Origin: JBBIUS01 sp037440105
GTDB taxonomy: Bacteria > Patescibacteriota > Patescibacteriia > XYB2-FULL-38-15
Direction of reading: 5' to 3'
Length of the DNA: 7,009 bases
Assembly (NCBI GenBank): GCA_037440105.1
Contig: JBBIUS010000036.1
Location: 1-7,009 of the forward strand
Numbering within the stretch: position 1 is the stretch's first letter; each line of letters begins with the position of its first letter. The translations under genes were made by a program, and so were the position numbers. This document shows positions 1 to 5,508 of the stretch, one piece after another. The notes beneath the pieces were generated by a model, which worked only from the letters and a program-made list of their open reading frames with translations, did not search any database and was not told the origin of the DNA.

Positions 1-1
1 C

Positions 2-985
2 GCGGAAAGTTTGGAAATCGCGCACAAAGTGAATGCGATTATCTTGGATAAGACAGGCACTCTGACGGCTGGAAAGCCGGCTGTCACAGATATTGCGCCG
101 CTTGGTATCGTGGATGGCAAGGAAATTCTACGCCTCGCTGGGAGCGCGGAAAAATTGTCAGAACATCCGCTTGGCGCGGCAATTGTAGAAAAAACAAACG
201 CAGAAAAAATTGATTTAATTGAACCAAAAGACTTCAACGCCGTGATTGGAGCCGGTGTGCAAGCAGTAGTGGACGGTCATAAAATTTTAGTAGGCACGCG
301 AAAATTGATGACTGACAATAACATCGGAATTATGAATTATGAATCAAGAATCATGGAATTGGAAGAGCAGGGCAAGACCGTGGTGATCGTGGCAGTGAAC
401 AATAATGCGGTTGGTCTTATTGCTATTGCTGACACTTTAAAAGAAAATTCTCGCGAGGCAGTGAAAAAATTGCAAAAACTTGGTTTAGAAGTCATAATGT
501 TAACAGGTGACAACCAAAAAACGGCTGAAGCAATTGCAAGACAGGTCGGCATTACGCGAGTAATGGCCCGTGTTCTGCCGGAGAACAAAGTTAAAGAAGT
601 CGAAAAATTGCAAAAAGAAGGGAAAGTTGTGGCAATGGTCGGTGACGGAATCAATGACGCGCCTGCCCTGGCGCAAGCAGATGTTGGTATCGCGATTGGC
701 ACGGGAACTGACATTGCTATGGAGACAGGGGATATTACTTTAATGCGCGGTGATTTAATGGGCATTGTTGCCGCAATTAAACTTTCAAAAAAGACGTTAA
801 GAATTATCAAAGAAAATCTCTTTTGGGCTTACGCTTATAACACAATTTTAATTCCAGTCGCGGCTGGTGTTTTGTATCCATTTTTTGGCATTTTGCTAAA
901 TCCAATTTTAGCTGCCGCGGCTATGGGTTTTTCGAGCATTAGCGTAGTATTAAATTCTTTGAGGTTAAAGAGATTTAAGATATAA
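2..985 (+). CDS. copA: Cu(+)-exporting P1B-type ATPase, C-terminal part (5' truncated by window edge)
   Basis: This is the C-terminal part of a heavy-metal P-type ATPase that pumps Cu(I) out of the cytoplasm using ATP. The frame is already open at base 2, so the gene begins upstream; the TTG at 11 is an internal Leu codon. Counting residues from base 11, the sequence shows the phosphorylation motif DKTGTLT (Asp13), the P1B-specific His-Pro in SEHPLG (52-53), the nucleotide-binding GAGV (80-83), TGDN (165-168) and the hinge GDGINDAPAL (211-220). Two membrane helices close the protein. They carry the Tyr-Asn pair (276-277) and the Met-x-x-x-Ser pattern (305-309) that the family uses to bind Cu(I) in the last helices, which favours copper over Zn/Cd. 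The N-terminal metal-binding domain, actuator domain and CPC helix lie outside the window. Residues 106-117 are encoded by DNA that looks like the spacer repeats of this genome. Confidence 0.93.
   Translation, partial: AESLEIAHKVNAIILDKTGTLTAGKPAVTDIAPLGIVDGKEILRLAGSAEKLSEHPLGAAIVEKTNAEKIDLIEPKDFNAVIGAGVQAVVDGHKILVGTRKLMTDNNIGIMNYESRIMELEEQGKTVVIVAVNNNAVGLIAIADTLKENSREAVKKLQKLGLEVIMLTGDNQKTAEAIARQVGITRVMARVLPENKVKEVEKLQKEGKVVAMVGDGINDAPALAQADVGIAIGTGTDIAMETGDITLMRGDLMGIVAAIKLSKKTLRIIKENLFWAYAYNTILIPVAAGVLYPFFGILLNPILAAAAMGFSSISVVLNSLRLKRFKI
327..339 (+). repeat. Spacer-type 13-mer GAATTATGAATTA inside copA
   Basis: The 13-mer GAATTATGAATTA occurs here inside the nucleotide-binding domain of copA and again, as its exact reverse complement, at 4420-4432 in the leader of the dsbA-like gene. 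Around it, roughly 326-360, the DNA reads as repeated GAATTAT/GAATCA units. It encodes a stretch (residues 106-117) that is length-compatible with other CopA proteins but unusual in composition. Either a spacer-like repeat has overwritten part of the gene, or low-complexity AT-rich codons coincide by chance. Confidence 0.5.
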
Positions 986-1000
986 AATTTAATAGTAAGG

Positions 1001-1040
1001 TTGTCTTTTTATCATTGCCATGGCAATGATAAAAAGACAA
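1001..1040. repeat. Perfect 40-bp palindrome without spacer
   Basis: TTGTCTTTTTATCATTGCCA at 1001-1020 is followed directly by its exact reverse complement at 1021-1040, with CCATGG at the centre. It starts 15 bp after the copA stop codon. It can form a 20-bp cruciform or a long RNA hairpin. It is not a standard intrinsic terminator: on either strand the T-rich tract lies before the central stem and an A tract follows it. It may still act as a processing or 3'-protection hairpin for the copA mRNA, or be a short mobile palindromic element. Confidence 0.9.
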
Positions 1041-1098
1041 AAAGTTCCTGTAGTTTGTTGACAGATTCATTTAATAAAACAGTGGTGATACTAATTAG

Positions 1099-1142
1099 TT
1101 TGACAGTCATGTGATGGCCGTCAAATAGTTGATGATTTTGAC
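1099..1142. promoter_or_regulatory. Three TTTGAC boxes in alternating orientation (possible operator)
   Basis: TTTGAC occurs at 1099-1104 (+), as its complement GTCAAA at 1120-1125, and again at 1137-1142 (+). The last box overlaps the likely -35 element of the thioredoxin-like gene. Alternating half-sites around a promoter are typical of repressor operators, but the boxes match no operator that I recognise, including CopY or CsoR sites. TTTGAC also contains the -35 consensus core, so some copies may arise by chance. Confidence 0.3.
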
Positions 1143-1166
1143 TATGAGGTCTATTTGTTATAAGAT
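1138..1166 (+). promoter_or_regulatory. Likely sigma-70 promoter of the thioredoxin-like/ccdA pair
   Basis: TTGACT (1138-1143), a 17-nt spacer and TAAGAT (1161-1166) form a plausible -35/-10 pair; TATAAG at 1159-1164 is an alternative -10. Transcription would start around 1172-1175, almost on the ATG at 1175, so the mRNA may be leaderless. No ribosome binding site precedes that ATG, which fits. Confidence 0.5.
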
Positions 1167-1174
1167 TAAAAAAT

Positions 1175-1720
1175 ATGCAATTTTTTAAAAAGTTTTTTTT
1201 ATTGGCAAGTTTTTTATTACTTTTACCTGCTTTCGGATTTGCACAAAACAGCAATCCAATTGATTTATATTTTTTTGAAGGACAAGGCTGTCCGCATTGC
1301 GCGAAAATGAAAAGTTATCTTGAGGGTTTGAAGAACGATTATCCTGATTTGAAAGTTTATGATTTTGAAGTTTATTTTAATGCAGAAAATCAGGCGCTTT
1401 TCCGCAAAATGGCAGAGGCTTATGGGACAGATACAAGCGGTGTACCAACCATTTTTATTGACAACGAAGTAATTGTTGGAGAAAATTTTGAAAAAGTTAA
1501 GAACGCGGTTGAGCGGTGCTCAAAAGAAGTTTGTGTTTCGCCAATGGATAAAATTGAAAATTTTAATGGCACCAGCAATGCCAATGTTTCAATCGATGGT
1601 TATTCATCCATGCCAAATAAATTTAATGAAACTGTGGGTTGGGTTATTATTGGGGTTTTAATTTTAGCAGGAATATTTTTGCTTTTTTATTTTCTAAAAA
1701 AGAAAGCTAAAAAATTATAA
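1175..1720 (+). CDS. Secreted, membrane-anchored thioredoxin-like protein (CPHC)
   Basis: This is a thioredoxin-fold protein placed outside the cytoplasmic membrane. Residues 1-23 form a signal peptide (KK, a hydrophobic core, then FGFA before QN). The active site is GCPHCAKM (Cys39, Cys42), and GVPTIFI supplies the cis-proline (Pro91). A second cysteine pair, Cys115 and Cys120, follows. Residues 155-174 are a transmembrane helix ending in a Lys-rich tail, so the catalytic domain faces outward and the C-terminus is inside. CPHC is the dipeptide of DsbA, but the short domain and the glutaredoxin-like LYFFEGQGCPHC context recall small thiol reductases. The ccdA-type gene begins 40 bp downstream and is the likely electron source, making this the extracytoplasmic acceptor of that pair. 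Whether it reduces or oxidises its substrates cannot be read from sequence. The substrate is unknown. Confidence 0.85.
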   Translation: MQFFKKFFLLASFLLLLPAFGFAQNSNPIDLYFFEGQGCPHCAKMKSYLEGLKNDYPDLKVYDFEVYFNAENQALFRKMAEAYGTDTSGVPTIFIDNEVIVGENFEKVKNAVERCSKEVCVSPMDKIENFNGTSNANVSIDGYSSMPNKFNETVGWVIIGVLILAGIFLLFYFLKKKAKKL

Positions 1721-1760
1721 AATTATTTGTTATTAGCTATTTGTCATTTGTTTTATCTTT

Positions 1761-2438
1761 ATGTTTGAAATTTTAACCATCCCGGCTATTGTCGGTGGGG
1801 CAGCCATTGACTCAATAAACCCATGCGCTTTTGCTGTCATGATTTTTTTATTAAGTTATCTTTTAGCACTTGGCTCGCCTAAATTAGTTTTAAGAGTTGG
1901 TTTAGTTTATATCGCGACTATTTTTATAGTTTATTTTTTTGCTGGTTTTGGCATTTTGAGAGCCCTTACGGTTTTGAATATCGCAGGCATAATTTATAAA
2001 ATTGCCGGCGCTCTTTTAATTTTTGTTGGCCTTGTAAATATTAAAGATTTTTTTTGGTACGGGAAAGGTTTTACTTTGGCGATTCCCGAATCAAAAAAAC
2101 CATTGATTGAGAAATATATTCATAAGGCCTCCATTCCCGCTGCTGTTGTTTTAGGTTTTTTAGTTTCTGCTTTTGAACTGCCCTGTACTGGCGGAGTTTA
2201 TTTGGCTATTTTGAGTCTACTTGCCACTCACGAAACGCAACTCCAGGGCATTCCGTACCTTTTGCTTTATAATTTAATTTTTGTTTCGCCGCTTTTTATT
2301 ATTTTGGGTTTAGTATATTTTGGCATTTCAACTAAGAAAATTGAAGAGTGGCGAACAAAAAAGAGAAAATGGTTAAGATTGGTATTGGGGTTAGGTTGCG
2401 TAATTTTGGGCGTCCTGATGTTGTGGGGAAAACTATAA
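1761..2438 (+). CDS. ccdA: CcdA/DsbD-type transmembrane thiol electron carrier
   Basis: This is a six-helix membrane protein of the CcdA / DsbD-beta family, which carries reducing equivalents from cytoplasmic thioredoxin across the membrane to extracytoplasmic thioredoxin-like proteins. The two redox cysteines sit in the family's characteristic places: Cys22 in INPCAF at the end of the first helix, and Cys142 in ELPCTGG at the start of the fourth. About 225 residues in two pseudo-symmetric three-helix halves match the usual CcdA length. A basic loop (residues 192-205, rich in Lys/Arg) precedes the last helix and should be cytoplasmic. It follows the anchored CPHC gene by 40 bp and is probably co-transcribed with it. 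No cytochrome c biogenesis gene is visible, so a role in general thiol reduction is at least as likely. No ribosome binding site is seen before the ATG. Confidence 0.9.
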   Translation: MFEILTIPAIVGGAAIDSINPCAFAVMIFLLSYLLALGSPKLVLRVGLVYIATIFIVYFFAGFGILRALTVLNIAGIIYKIAGALLIFVGLVNIKDFFWYGKGFTLAIPESKKPLIEKYIHKASIPAAVVLGFLVSAFELPCTGGVYLAILSLLATHETQLQGIPYLLLYNLIFVSPLFIILGLVYFGISTKKIEEWRTKKRKWLRLVLGLGCVILGVLMLWGKL

Positions 2439-2575
2439 AAATTAACCTAATTATTCTAATTAATCTAATTGGCCTAAATAAATCTCAATACCCAATGACC
2501 AAAATTTAGACATTAGACATTTAGTCATTGGACATTTATTGGAAATTAGGAATTAGACATTAGAAATTTTCAAGT
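2439..2575. repeat. Repeat-rich spacer before lgt
   Basis: This spacer is low-complexity and AT-rich, built of short units: TCTAATTAATCTAATT-like words, then repeated TAGACATT. GACATTT occurs at 2516-2522 and 2531-2537 and is the reverse complement of the AAATGTC heptamer that is tandemly repeated inside trxB. CCAATGAC (2492-2499) and GTCATTGG (2524-2531) form an inverted repeat. I see no gene, no clear promoter and no ribosome binding site in it. Confidence 0.6.
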
Positions 2576-3364
2576 ATGATTCCTTGGTTTCAATTTACTT
2601 CAATTGATTTGGGTTTTTTAAAATTGAATGTTTGGGGAATTTTAGTTTCTTTAGGGTTTGTAGCGGGGATGGTAGTTTCTTATTTTGAATTTAAAAGAAA
2701 AAACCTTGAGGCCAGCCGGGTTTTTGATTTGGCTTTTTGGATTATTTTGGCAGCAATAATTGGTAGTCGTTTGCTCTATGTAGCAGAACATTTAAGGGTA
2801 TTCATTGATGCGCCGCTTGATATTTTAAAAATTTGGCAAGGTGGCATGTCAATTTACGGTGGTTTTTTCGGTGCTGTTTTGGCTAGCATATTTTATCTTA
2901 AAAAGCATAAACTGAATCTCTGGCAATACGCTGATGCGATTATTTTTAGTCTTCCATTAGGTCTTTTTGTTGGTCGTCTTGGCTGTTTTTTAATTCATGA
3001 TCATCCAGGAACTAAAACAAATTTCTTTTTAGGTGTGACATATCCAGATGGGATAAGGCATGATTTGGGATTGTATTTATCTTTAAATGGATTAATTTTA
3101 TTTATGGTTTTTTTACTTTTGCGGCGCAGACAATGGTTTAATGGATTTTATGTAGCATTATTTGCAGTTTGGTACAGCGTTTCAAGATTTTTGTTAGATT
3201 TTTTGCGAGCAAGCGATGTAGTTGGCGCAGACCCGAGATATTTCGGATTGACATTGGCGCAGTATTTATCCGTGATTTTGTTTGTGGCAGGAGTTTGGCT
3301 AATTGTAAATCAAAAATCAAAAATTAAATATCAAAATGACAAATCAAAAATTAAAAAATTTTGA
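2576..3364 (+). CDS. lgt: Prolipoprotein diacylglyceryl transferase (Lgt family, divergent)
   Basis: This is a multi-helix membrane protein of the Lgt family, which moves diacylglycerol from phosphatidylglycerol onto the lipobox cysteine of prolipoproteins. Recognisable blocks, in order, are GSRLLYV (63-69), WQGGMSIYGGFFGA (87-100), the Lgt signature region GRLGCFLIHDHPG (133-145), RHDLGLY (161-167) and SRFLLDFLR (203-211). Compared with E. coli Lgt as I recall it, the essential His103 is Tyr94, Asn146 is Cys137 and Glu151 is Asp142, while Arg143, Arg239 and Glu243 correspond to Arg134, Arg204 and Asp208. It is therefore a divergent member; diacylglyceryl transfer is likely but not proven. 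The last 18 residues, rich in Lys, Asn and Gln, are encoded by repeat DNA that continues into the spacer and are probably dispensable. The gene lies between ccdA and trxB on the same strand. No ribosome binding site precedes the ATG. Confidence 0.82.
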   Translation: MIPWFQFTSIDLGFLKLNVWGILVSLGFVAGMVVSYFEFKRKNLEASRVFDLAFWIILAAIIGSRLLYVAEHLRVFIDAPLDILKIWQGGMSIYGGFFGAVLASIFYLKKHKLNLWQYADAIIFSLPLGLFVGRLGCFLIHDHPGTKTNFFLGVTYPDGIRHDLGLYLSLNGLILFMVFLLLRRRQWFNGFYVALFAVWYSVSRFLLDFLRASDVVGADPRYFGLTLAQYLSVILFVAGVWLIVNQKSKIKYQNDKSKIKKF

Positions 3365-3408
3365 ATTTTGAATTGCAATTTTACATTTTACATTTTGAAT
3401 TTTAAATT
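3303..3408. repeat. Fold-back AT repeat spanning the lgt 3' end and trxB leader
   Basis: The first half (about 3308-3357, inside lgt) is built of CAAAAAT/CAAAAATTAAA units. The second half (about 3358-3408) carries the complementary sense, TTTTGAATTTTGAATT and TTTTACA repeated. The two halves can therefore fold back on each other imperfectly across the lgt stop codon. This adds a low-complexity tail to Lgt and leaves only repeat DNA upstream of trxB. It may act as a weak 3' hairpin; there is no GC-rich stem. Confidence 0.55.
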
Positions 3409-4383
3409 ATGTTTGATCTCATCATCATTGGCGGAGGTCCTGCCGGCATGACAGCCGCGATTTACGCCGCGCGAAAAAAAATGAACACTTTGGTTTTAAC
3501 TAAGGACATTGGCGGACAAACTCTTTGGTCAGGTGAAGTTGATAATTATTTGGGCTATCAATTAGTGTCAGGCGCAGAATTGGCGCAGAAATTTAGAGAG
3601 CATATTAAAAGGTTGGATGATGAGAATGCTTTATACGATTTAGAGGTTAGGGAAGGTGTGGAAATCAAAAATGTCAAATGTCAAATGTCAAATGTCAAAA
3701 ATAAGAGAGTAGAGTTTTTTGAAGTGGAAACAACAGCAGGTGAAAAATACCAGGCAAGGGTATTGATAATCGCCTCTGGGAAAATTCCGCGAAAACTAAA
3801 TGTGCCAGGTGAAAATGAATTTTTAGGCAGGGGAGTGACATATTGCGCGACTTGCGATGCGCCGCTTTTTCGTGGTAAAGATGTAGCTGTAATCGGTGGA
3901 GGAAACTCGGCTCTCGATGCAGTATTGCAACTTATAAAAATTCCGGCCAATAAAATTTTTTTAATTAACATAAATCCAAAATTGGGCGGTGACGCAGTAA
4001 TGCGGGAGCAAGTTGAGGCAAGAAGTGATAAAGTAGAAATTTTTAATGCTCATGAAACAGTTGCTATTTTAGGCGAAAAATTTGTTAAAGGTTTAGAAAT
4101 TAAAGATATCTCGACTGGTAAAATACGGCGATTGTCAGTGCAGGGCGTATTTATAGAAATCGGATCTATCCCTAGTATAAATTTTATTAAAGATTTGGTA
4201 AAATTAAATAAATGGAGCGAAATTATTATTGACCCAAAAGATAACAGCACTTCATGCCCTGGAATTTTTGCGGCTGGTGATGTTACTGATGTGCGCGAAA
4301 AGCAAATTATCATTGCGGCCGGTGAAGGAGCAAAAGCCGCACTCGGCGCTTATGATTATTTTATAAGGTGGGGAAGAAGTTGA
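3409..4383 (+). CDS. trxB: Thioredoxin reductase-like flavoprotein (AhpF-type core)
   Basis: This is a cytoplasmic FAD/pyridine-nucleotide disulfide reductase of the thioredoxin reductase family. It shows the FAD-binding GGGPAG (8-13), GGQ (35-37), the redox pair CATC followed by Asp (146-150), a second dinucleotide fold GGGNSA (163-168) and the FAD-contacting GIFAAGD (285-291). Several features point to the reductase core of AhpF rather than classical TrxB: GVTYC before the redox cysteine, Asn in GGGNSA, absence of the HRR...R motif that binds the NADPH phosphate, and the KQIIIAAGEGAKAAL ending. NADH may thus be preferred. The AhpF N-terminal thioredoxin-like domains are absent and no ahpC is present, so the partner is probably a separate thioredoxin or glutaredoxin, and through it perhaps the neighbouring CcdA-type carrier. 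Residues 86-98 are encoded by a tandem AAATGTC repeat in a variable loop of the FAD domain. Repeat DNA precedes the ATG, with no ribosome binding site. Confidence 0.88.
   Translation: MFDLIIIGGGPAGMTAAIYAARKKMNTLVLTKDIGGQTLWSGEVDNYLGYQLVSGAELAQKFREHIKRLDDENALYDLEVREGVEIKNVKCQMSNVKNKRVEFFEVETTAGEKYQARVLIIASGKIPRKLNVPGENEFLGRGVTYCATCDAPLFRGKDVAVIGGGNSALDAVLQLIKIPANKIFLININPKLGGDAVMREQVEARSDKVEIFNAHETVAILGEKFVKGLEIKDISTGKIRRLSVQGVFIEIGSIPSINFIKDLVKLNKWSEIIIDPKDNSTSCPGIFAAGDVTDVREKQIIIAAGEGAKAALGAYDYFIRWGRS
3669..3696 (+). repeat. Four tandem copies of AAATGTC inside trxB
   Basis: Four perfect head-to-tail copies of the heptamer AAATGTC lie within the trxB reading frame and are read as NVKCQMSNVK. 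The unit is not a multiple of three, so gain or loss of one copy would shift the frame. The complementary heptamer GACATTT occurs twice in the spacer before lgt, so this belongs to the spacer repeat family of this genome. It adds an extra cysteine (Cys91) to the protein. Confidence 0.9.
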
Positions 4384-4408
4384 CAAAATCGAATCTTCGT
4401 AATACAAT
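4380..4408 (+). promoter_or_regulatory. Near-consensus sigma-70 promoter of the dsbA-like gene
   Basis: A perfect -35 element TTGACA (4380-4385) overlaps the trxB stop codon. A 17-nt spacer separates it from TACAAT (4403-4408), which matches the -10 consensus at five of six bases. Transcription should start near 4415 and give a leader of about 25 nt before the ATG at 4440. This would let the DsbA-like protein be made independently of the upstream genes. Confidence 0.7.
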
Positions 4409-4419
4409 TCCATAATGCC

Positions 4420-4432
4420 TAATTCATAATTC
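4420..4432 (-). repeat. Inverted copy of the copA 13-mer in the dsbA leader
   Basis: TAATTCATAATTC is the exact reverse complement of the 13-mer at 327-339 inside copA. It lies in a low-complexity AT leader (about 4404-4439) between the -10 element of the promoter and the ATG. It is part of the dispersed spacer repeat family. Confidence 0.5.
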
Positions 4433-4439
4433 TAATTTT

Positions 4440-5201
4440 ATGTCAGAAAAATTATTTGATAATAATAAAGAAGTAGAAATTTTGAAAGGAACTCGGAAAA
4501 CCTCTTTCTTTTTAGGATTAACAATTGGTATTGCCGCAACAAGCACTTTATCCCTCATTGGTTTATTTGTTTTGATTTTATCTGGACAAAACCTTGGAGA
4601 GAATAAACAGGAAAACATAAATCAGGCTGGCATAGTAAATACAAATATTGAGCAGCCGTCCAATCCTCTTCCAGCGCCACAAGCAGAAGTCCCGCCGGTC
4701 ACAGCTGATGACCATGTCAAAGGTGGAAAAAACGCAAAAGTGACCTTGATTGAGTATTCAGATTTTGAATGTCCATTTTGCGCAAGGCATTATGAGACAA
4801 TGAATAAGATAGTAAAAGAATACGGTGATAAAATCCAAATTGTTTACAGACATTTTCCACTTTCTTTTCATTCTAATGCCGAAAAAGCAGCCGAGGCTTC
4901 TGAGTGCGCGGCTGAACAAGGGAAGTTTTGGGAAATGCATGATAAAATTTTTGAAGCAAATTTAGCTGGCGAAATGAGTGTGGCAAAATGGAAAGAAGTA
5001 GCAAAAAAATTAGGTCTCAACACAAGCAAATTTAATGATTGTCTTGACTCAGGGAAATATGCTAGTAAAATTAGCCAACAAATGAACGAGGGCAGTGCAG
5101 CCGGAGTTGAAGGAACACCAGCGACTTTTGTGAACGGAGAGCTGGTTTCAGGCGCTCTGCCTTACGACCAGTTCAAGCAGATTATTGATAGCAAGTTGTA
5201 A
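4440..5201 (+). CDS. Membrane-anchored DsbA-like thiol:disulfide oxidoreductase (CPFC)
   Basis: This is a DsbA-like thioredoxin-fold protein of the type common in Gram-positive and Patescibacteria envelopes (DsbA/BdbD group). A short cytoplasmic N-terminus is followed by one membrane helix (about 22-48), a Gln/Asn/Pro-rich linker (49-88) and an extracytoplasmic catalytic domain. That domain contains YSDFECPFC (Cys111, Cys114), the helical insertion typical of DsbA, and the cis-proline in GTPATF (Pro227). Cys156 and Cys201 could form a structural disulfide. The expected role is introducing or rearranging disulfides in secreted proteins; direction depends on an oxidant partner. No DsbB or VKOR gene is visible in the window. 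It has its own promoter at the end of trxB and ends at a strong terminator, so it is the last gene of the module. No clear ribosome binding site precedes the ATG. Confidence 0.92.
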   Translation: MSEKLFDNNKEVEILKGTRKTSFFLGLTIGIAATSTLSLIGLFVLILSGQNLGENKQENINQAGIVNTNIEQPSNPLPAPQAEVPPVTADDHVKGGKNAKVTLIEYSDFECPFCARHYETMNKIVKEYGDKIQIVYRHFPLSFHSNAEKAAEASECAAEQGKFWEMHDKIFEANLAGEMSVAKWKEVAKKLGLNTSKFNDCLDSGKYASKISQQMNEGSAAGVEGTPATFVNGELVSGALPYDQFKQIIDSKL

Positions 5202-5244
5202 TTGTAAATCATTGAGCGAATTTAAAGTGAATAAAAGCAAATAA

Positions 5245-5288
5245 AATCCCGCCCTTTTGGCAAAGTCAAAAGGGCGGGATTGATTTTT
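5245..5288 (+). terminator. Strong intrinsic terminator after the dsbA-like gene
   Basis: AATCCCGCCCTTTTG (5245-5259) and CAAAAGGGCGGGATT (5267-5281) form a perfect 15-bp GC-rich stem with a 7-nt loop, GCAAAGT. TTTTT follows at 5284-5288. It begins 43 bp after the stop codon and closes the redox gene cluster. Its tail overlaps the tRNA promoter. Confidence 0.93.
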
Positions 5289-5308
5289 GAGAAAAAATCA
5301 GTTAAAAT
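5280..5308 (+). promoter_or_regulatory. Likely tRNA-Ser promoter
   Basis: TTGATT (5280-5285), a 17-nt spacer and TAAAAT (5303-5308) form a reasonable sigma-70 promoter whose start point would lie about 6 nt before the tRNA. The -35 element overlaps the tail of the preceding terminator, so the tRNA is transcribed independently of the redox genes. Confidence 0.5.
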
Positions 5309-5320
5309 TTAAAAAGTCAC

Positions 5321-5404
5321 GGAAGGATGGCCGAGTGGTTTAAGGCACACGCTTGGAGAGCGTGCACCCGCAAGGGTTCGTGGGTTCGAATCCCACTCCT
5401 TCCG
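5321..5404 (+). tRNA. tRNA-Ser (anticodon GGA), no encoded CCA
   Basis: This is a class II tRNA of 84 nt. The acceptor stem GGAAGGA (5321-5327) pairs with TCCTTCC (5397-5403), followed by discriminator G (5404). The anticodon stem CACGC/GCGTG (5348-5352, 5360-5364) encloses the loop TTGGAGA with anticodon GGA at 5355-5357, reading UCC/UCU. A long variable arm (CCCGCAAGGG) and a T-arm with TTCGAAT complete the serine pattern. The 3' CCA is not encoded here: the tRNA is followed by TTT. The last 20 bases are repeated at 5509-5528, showing that the 3' end served as an integration site. Confidence 0.96.
5385..5404 (+). repeat. att-like core, proximal copy (tRNA 3' end)
   Basis: TTCGAATCCCACTCCTTCCG, the T-loop/acceptor end of tRNA-Ser, is repeated exactly at 5509-5528. 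Exact duplication of a tRNA 3' end is the classic mark of integration by a site-specific recombinase, which leaves a functional tRNA. A serine recombinase gene lies next to the second copy. Confidence 0.8.
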
Positions 5405-5442
5405 TTTGCCAAAGCAATCGCTTTTGCGATTGGTTTGGCAAA
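5405..5442. repeat. 16-bp hairpin abutting the tRNA
   Basis: Arms 5405-5420 and 5427-5442 (TTTGCCAAAGCAATCG and CGATTGGTTTGGCAAA) pair at 15 of 16 positions around the loop CTTTTG. The hairpin starts at the first base after the tRNA. No T tract follows, so it is not a textbook terminator, although it could define the tRNA 3' end for processing. Its position just beyond the att-like core would also suit a recombinase recognition arm. Confidence 0.7.
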
Positions 5443-5508
5443 TTGAGGGGTTGGCGAGAGAACTCACTCACCGTCAGGCCGTTGCTGCCGAATTGGCACT
5501 GAGGAGCC
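5443..5508. other. Short non-coding interval between att-like copies
   Basis: This is the rest of the 104-bp interval separating the two 20-bp copies. I see no independent gene. The open frame on the - strand here is only the read-through tail of the recombinase. If the two copies bound an inserted sequence, 5405-5528 would be a remnant or a very small non-autonomous element. Confidence 0.4.

Noticed and set aside
337..810. Open frame of 157 codons on the - strand inside copA
   Set aside because: It is antisense to conserved ATPase motifs and low in specific composition; a shadow of the real gene.
1001..1040. Calling the 40-bp palindrome an intrinsic terminator
   Set aside because: No T tract follows the stem on either strand; the order is T tract, stem, A tract both ways.
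1012..1254. Open frame of 80 codons on the - strand covering the palindrome and the start of the thioredoxin-like gene
   Set aside because: It overlaps the signal peptide region of a well-supported + strand gene, has no recognisable motif and reads through the palindrome.
3669..3696. CRISPR-like array
   Set aside because: The units are 7 bp and directly abut one another with no spacers; a simple tandem repeat.
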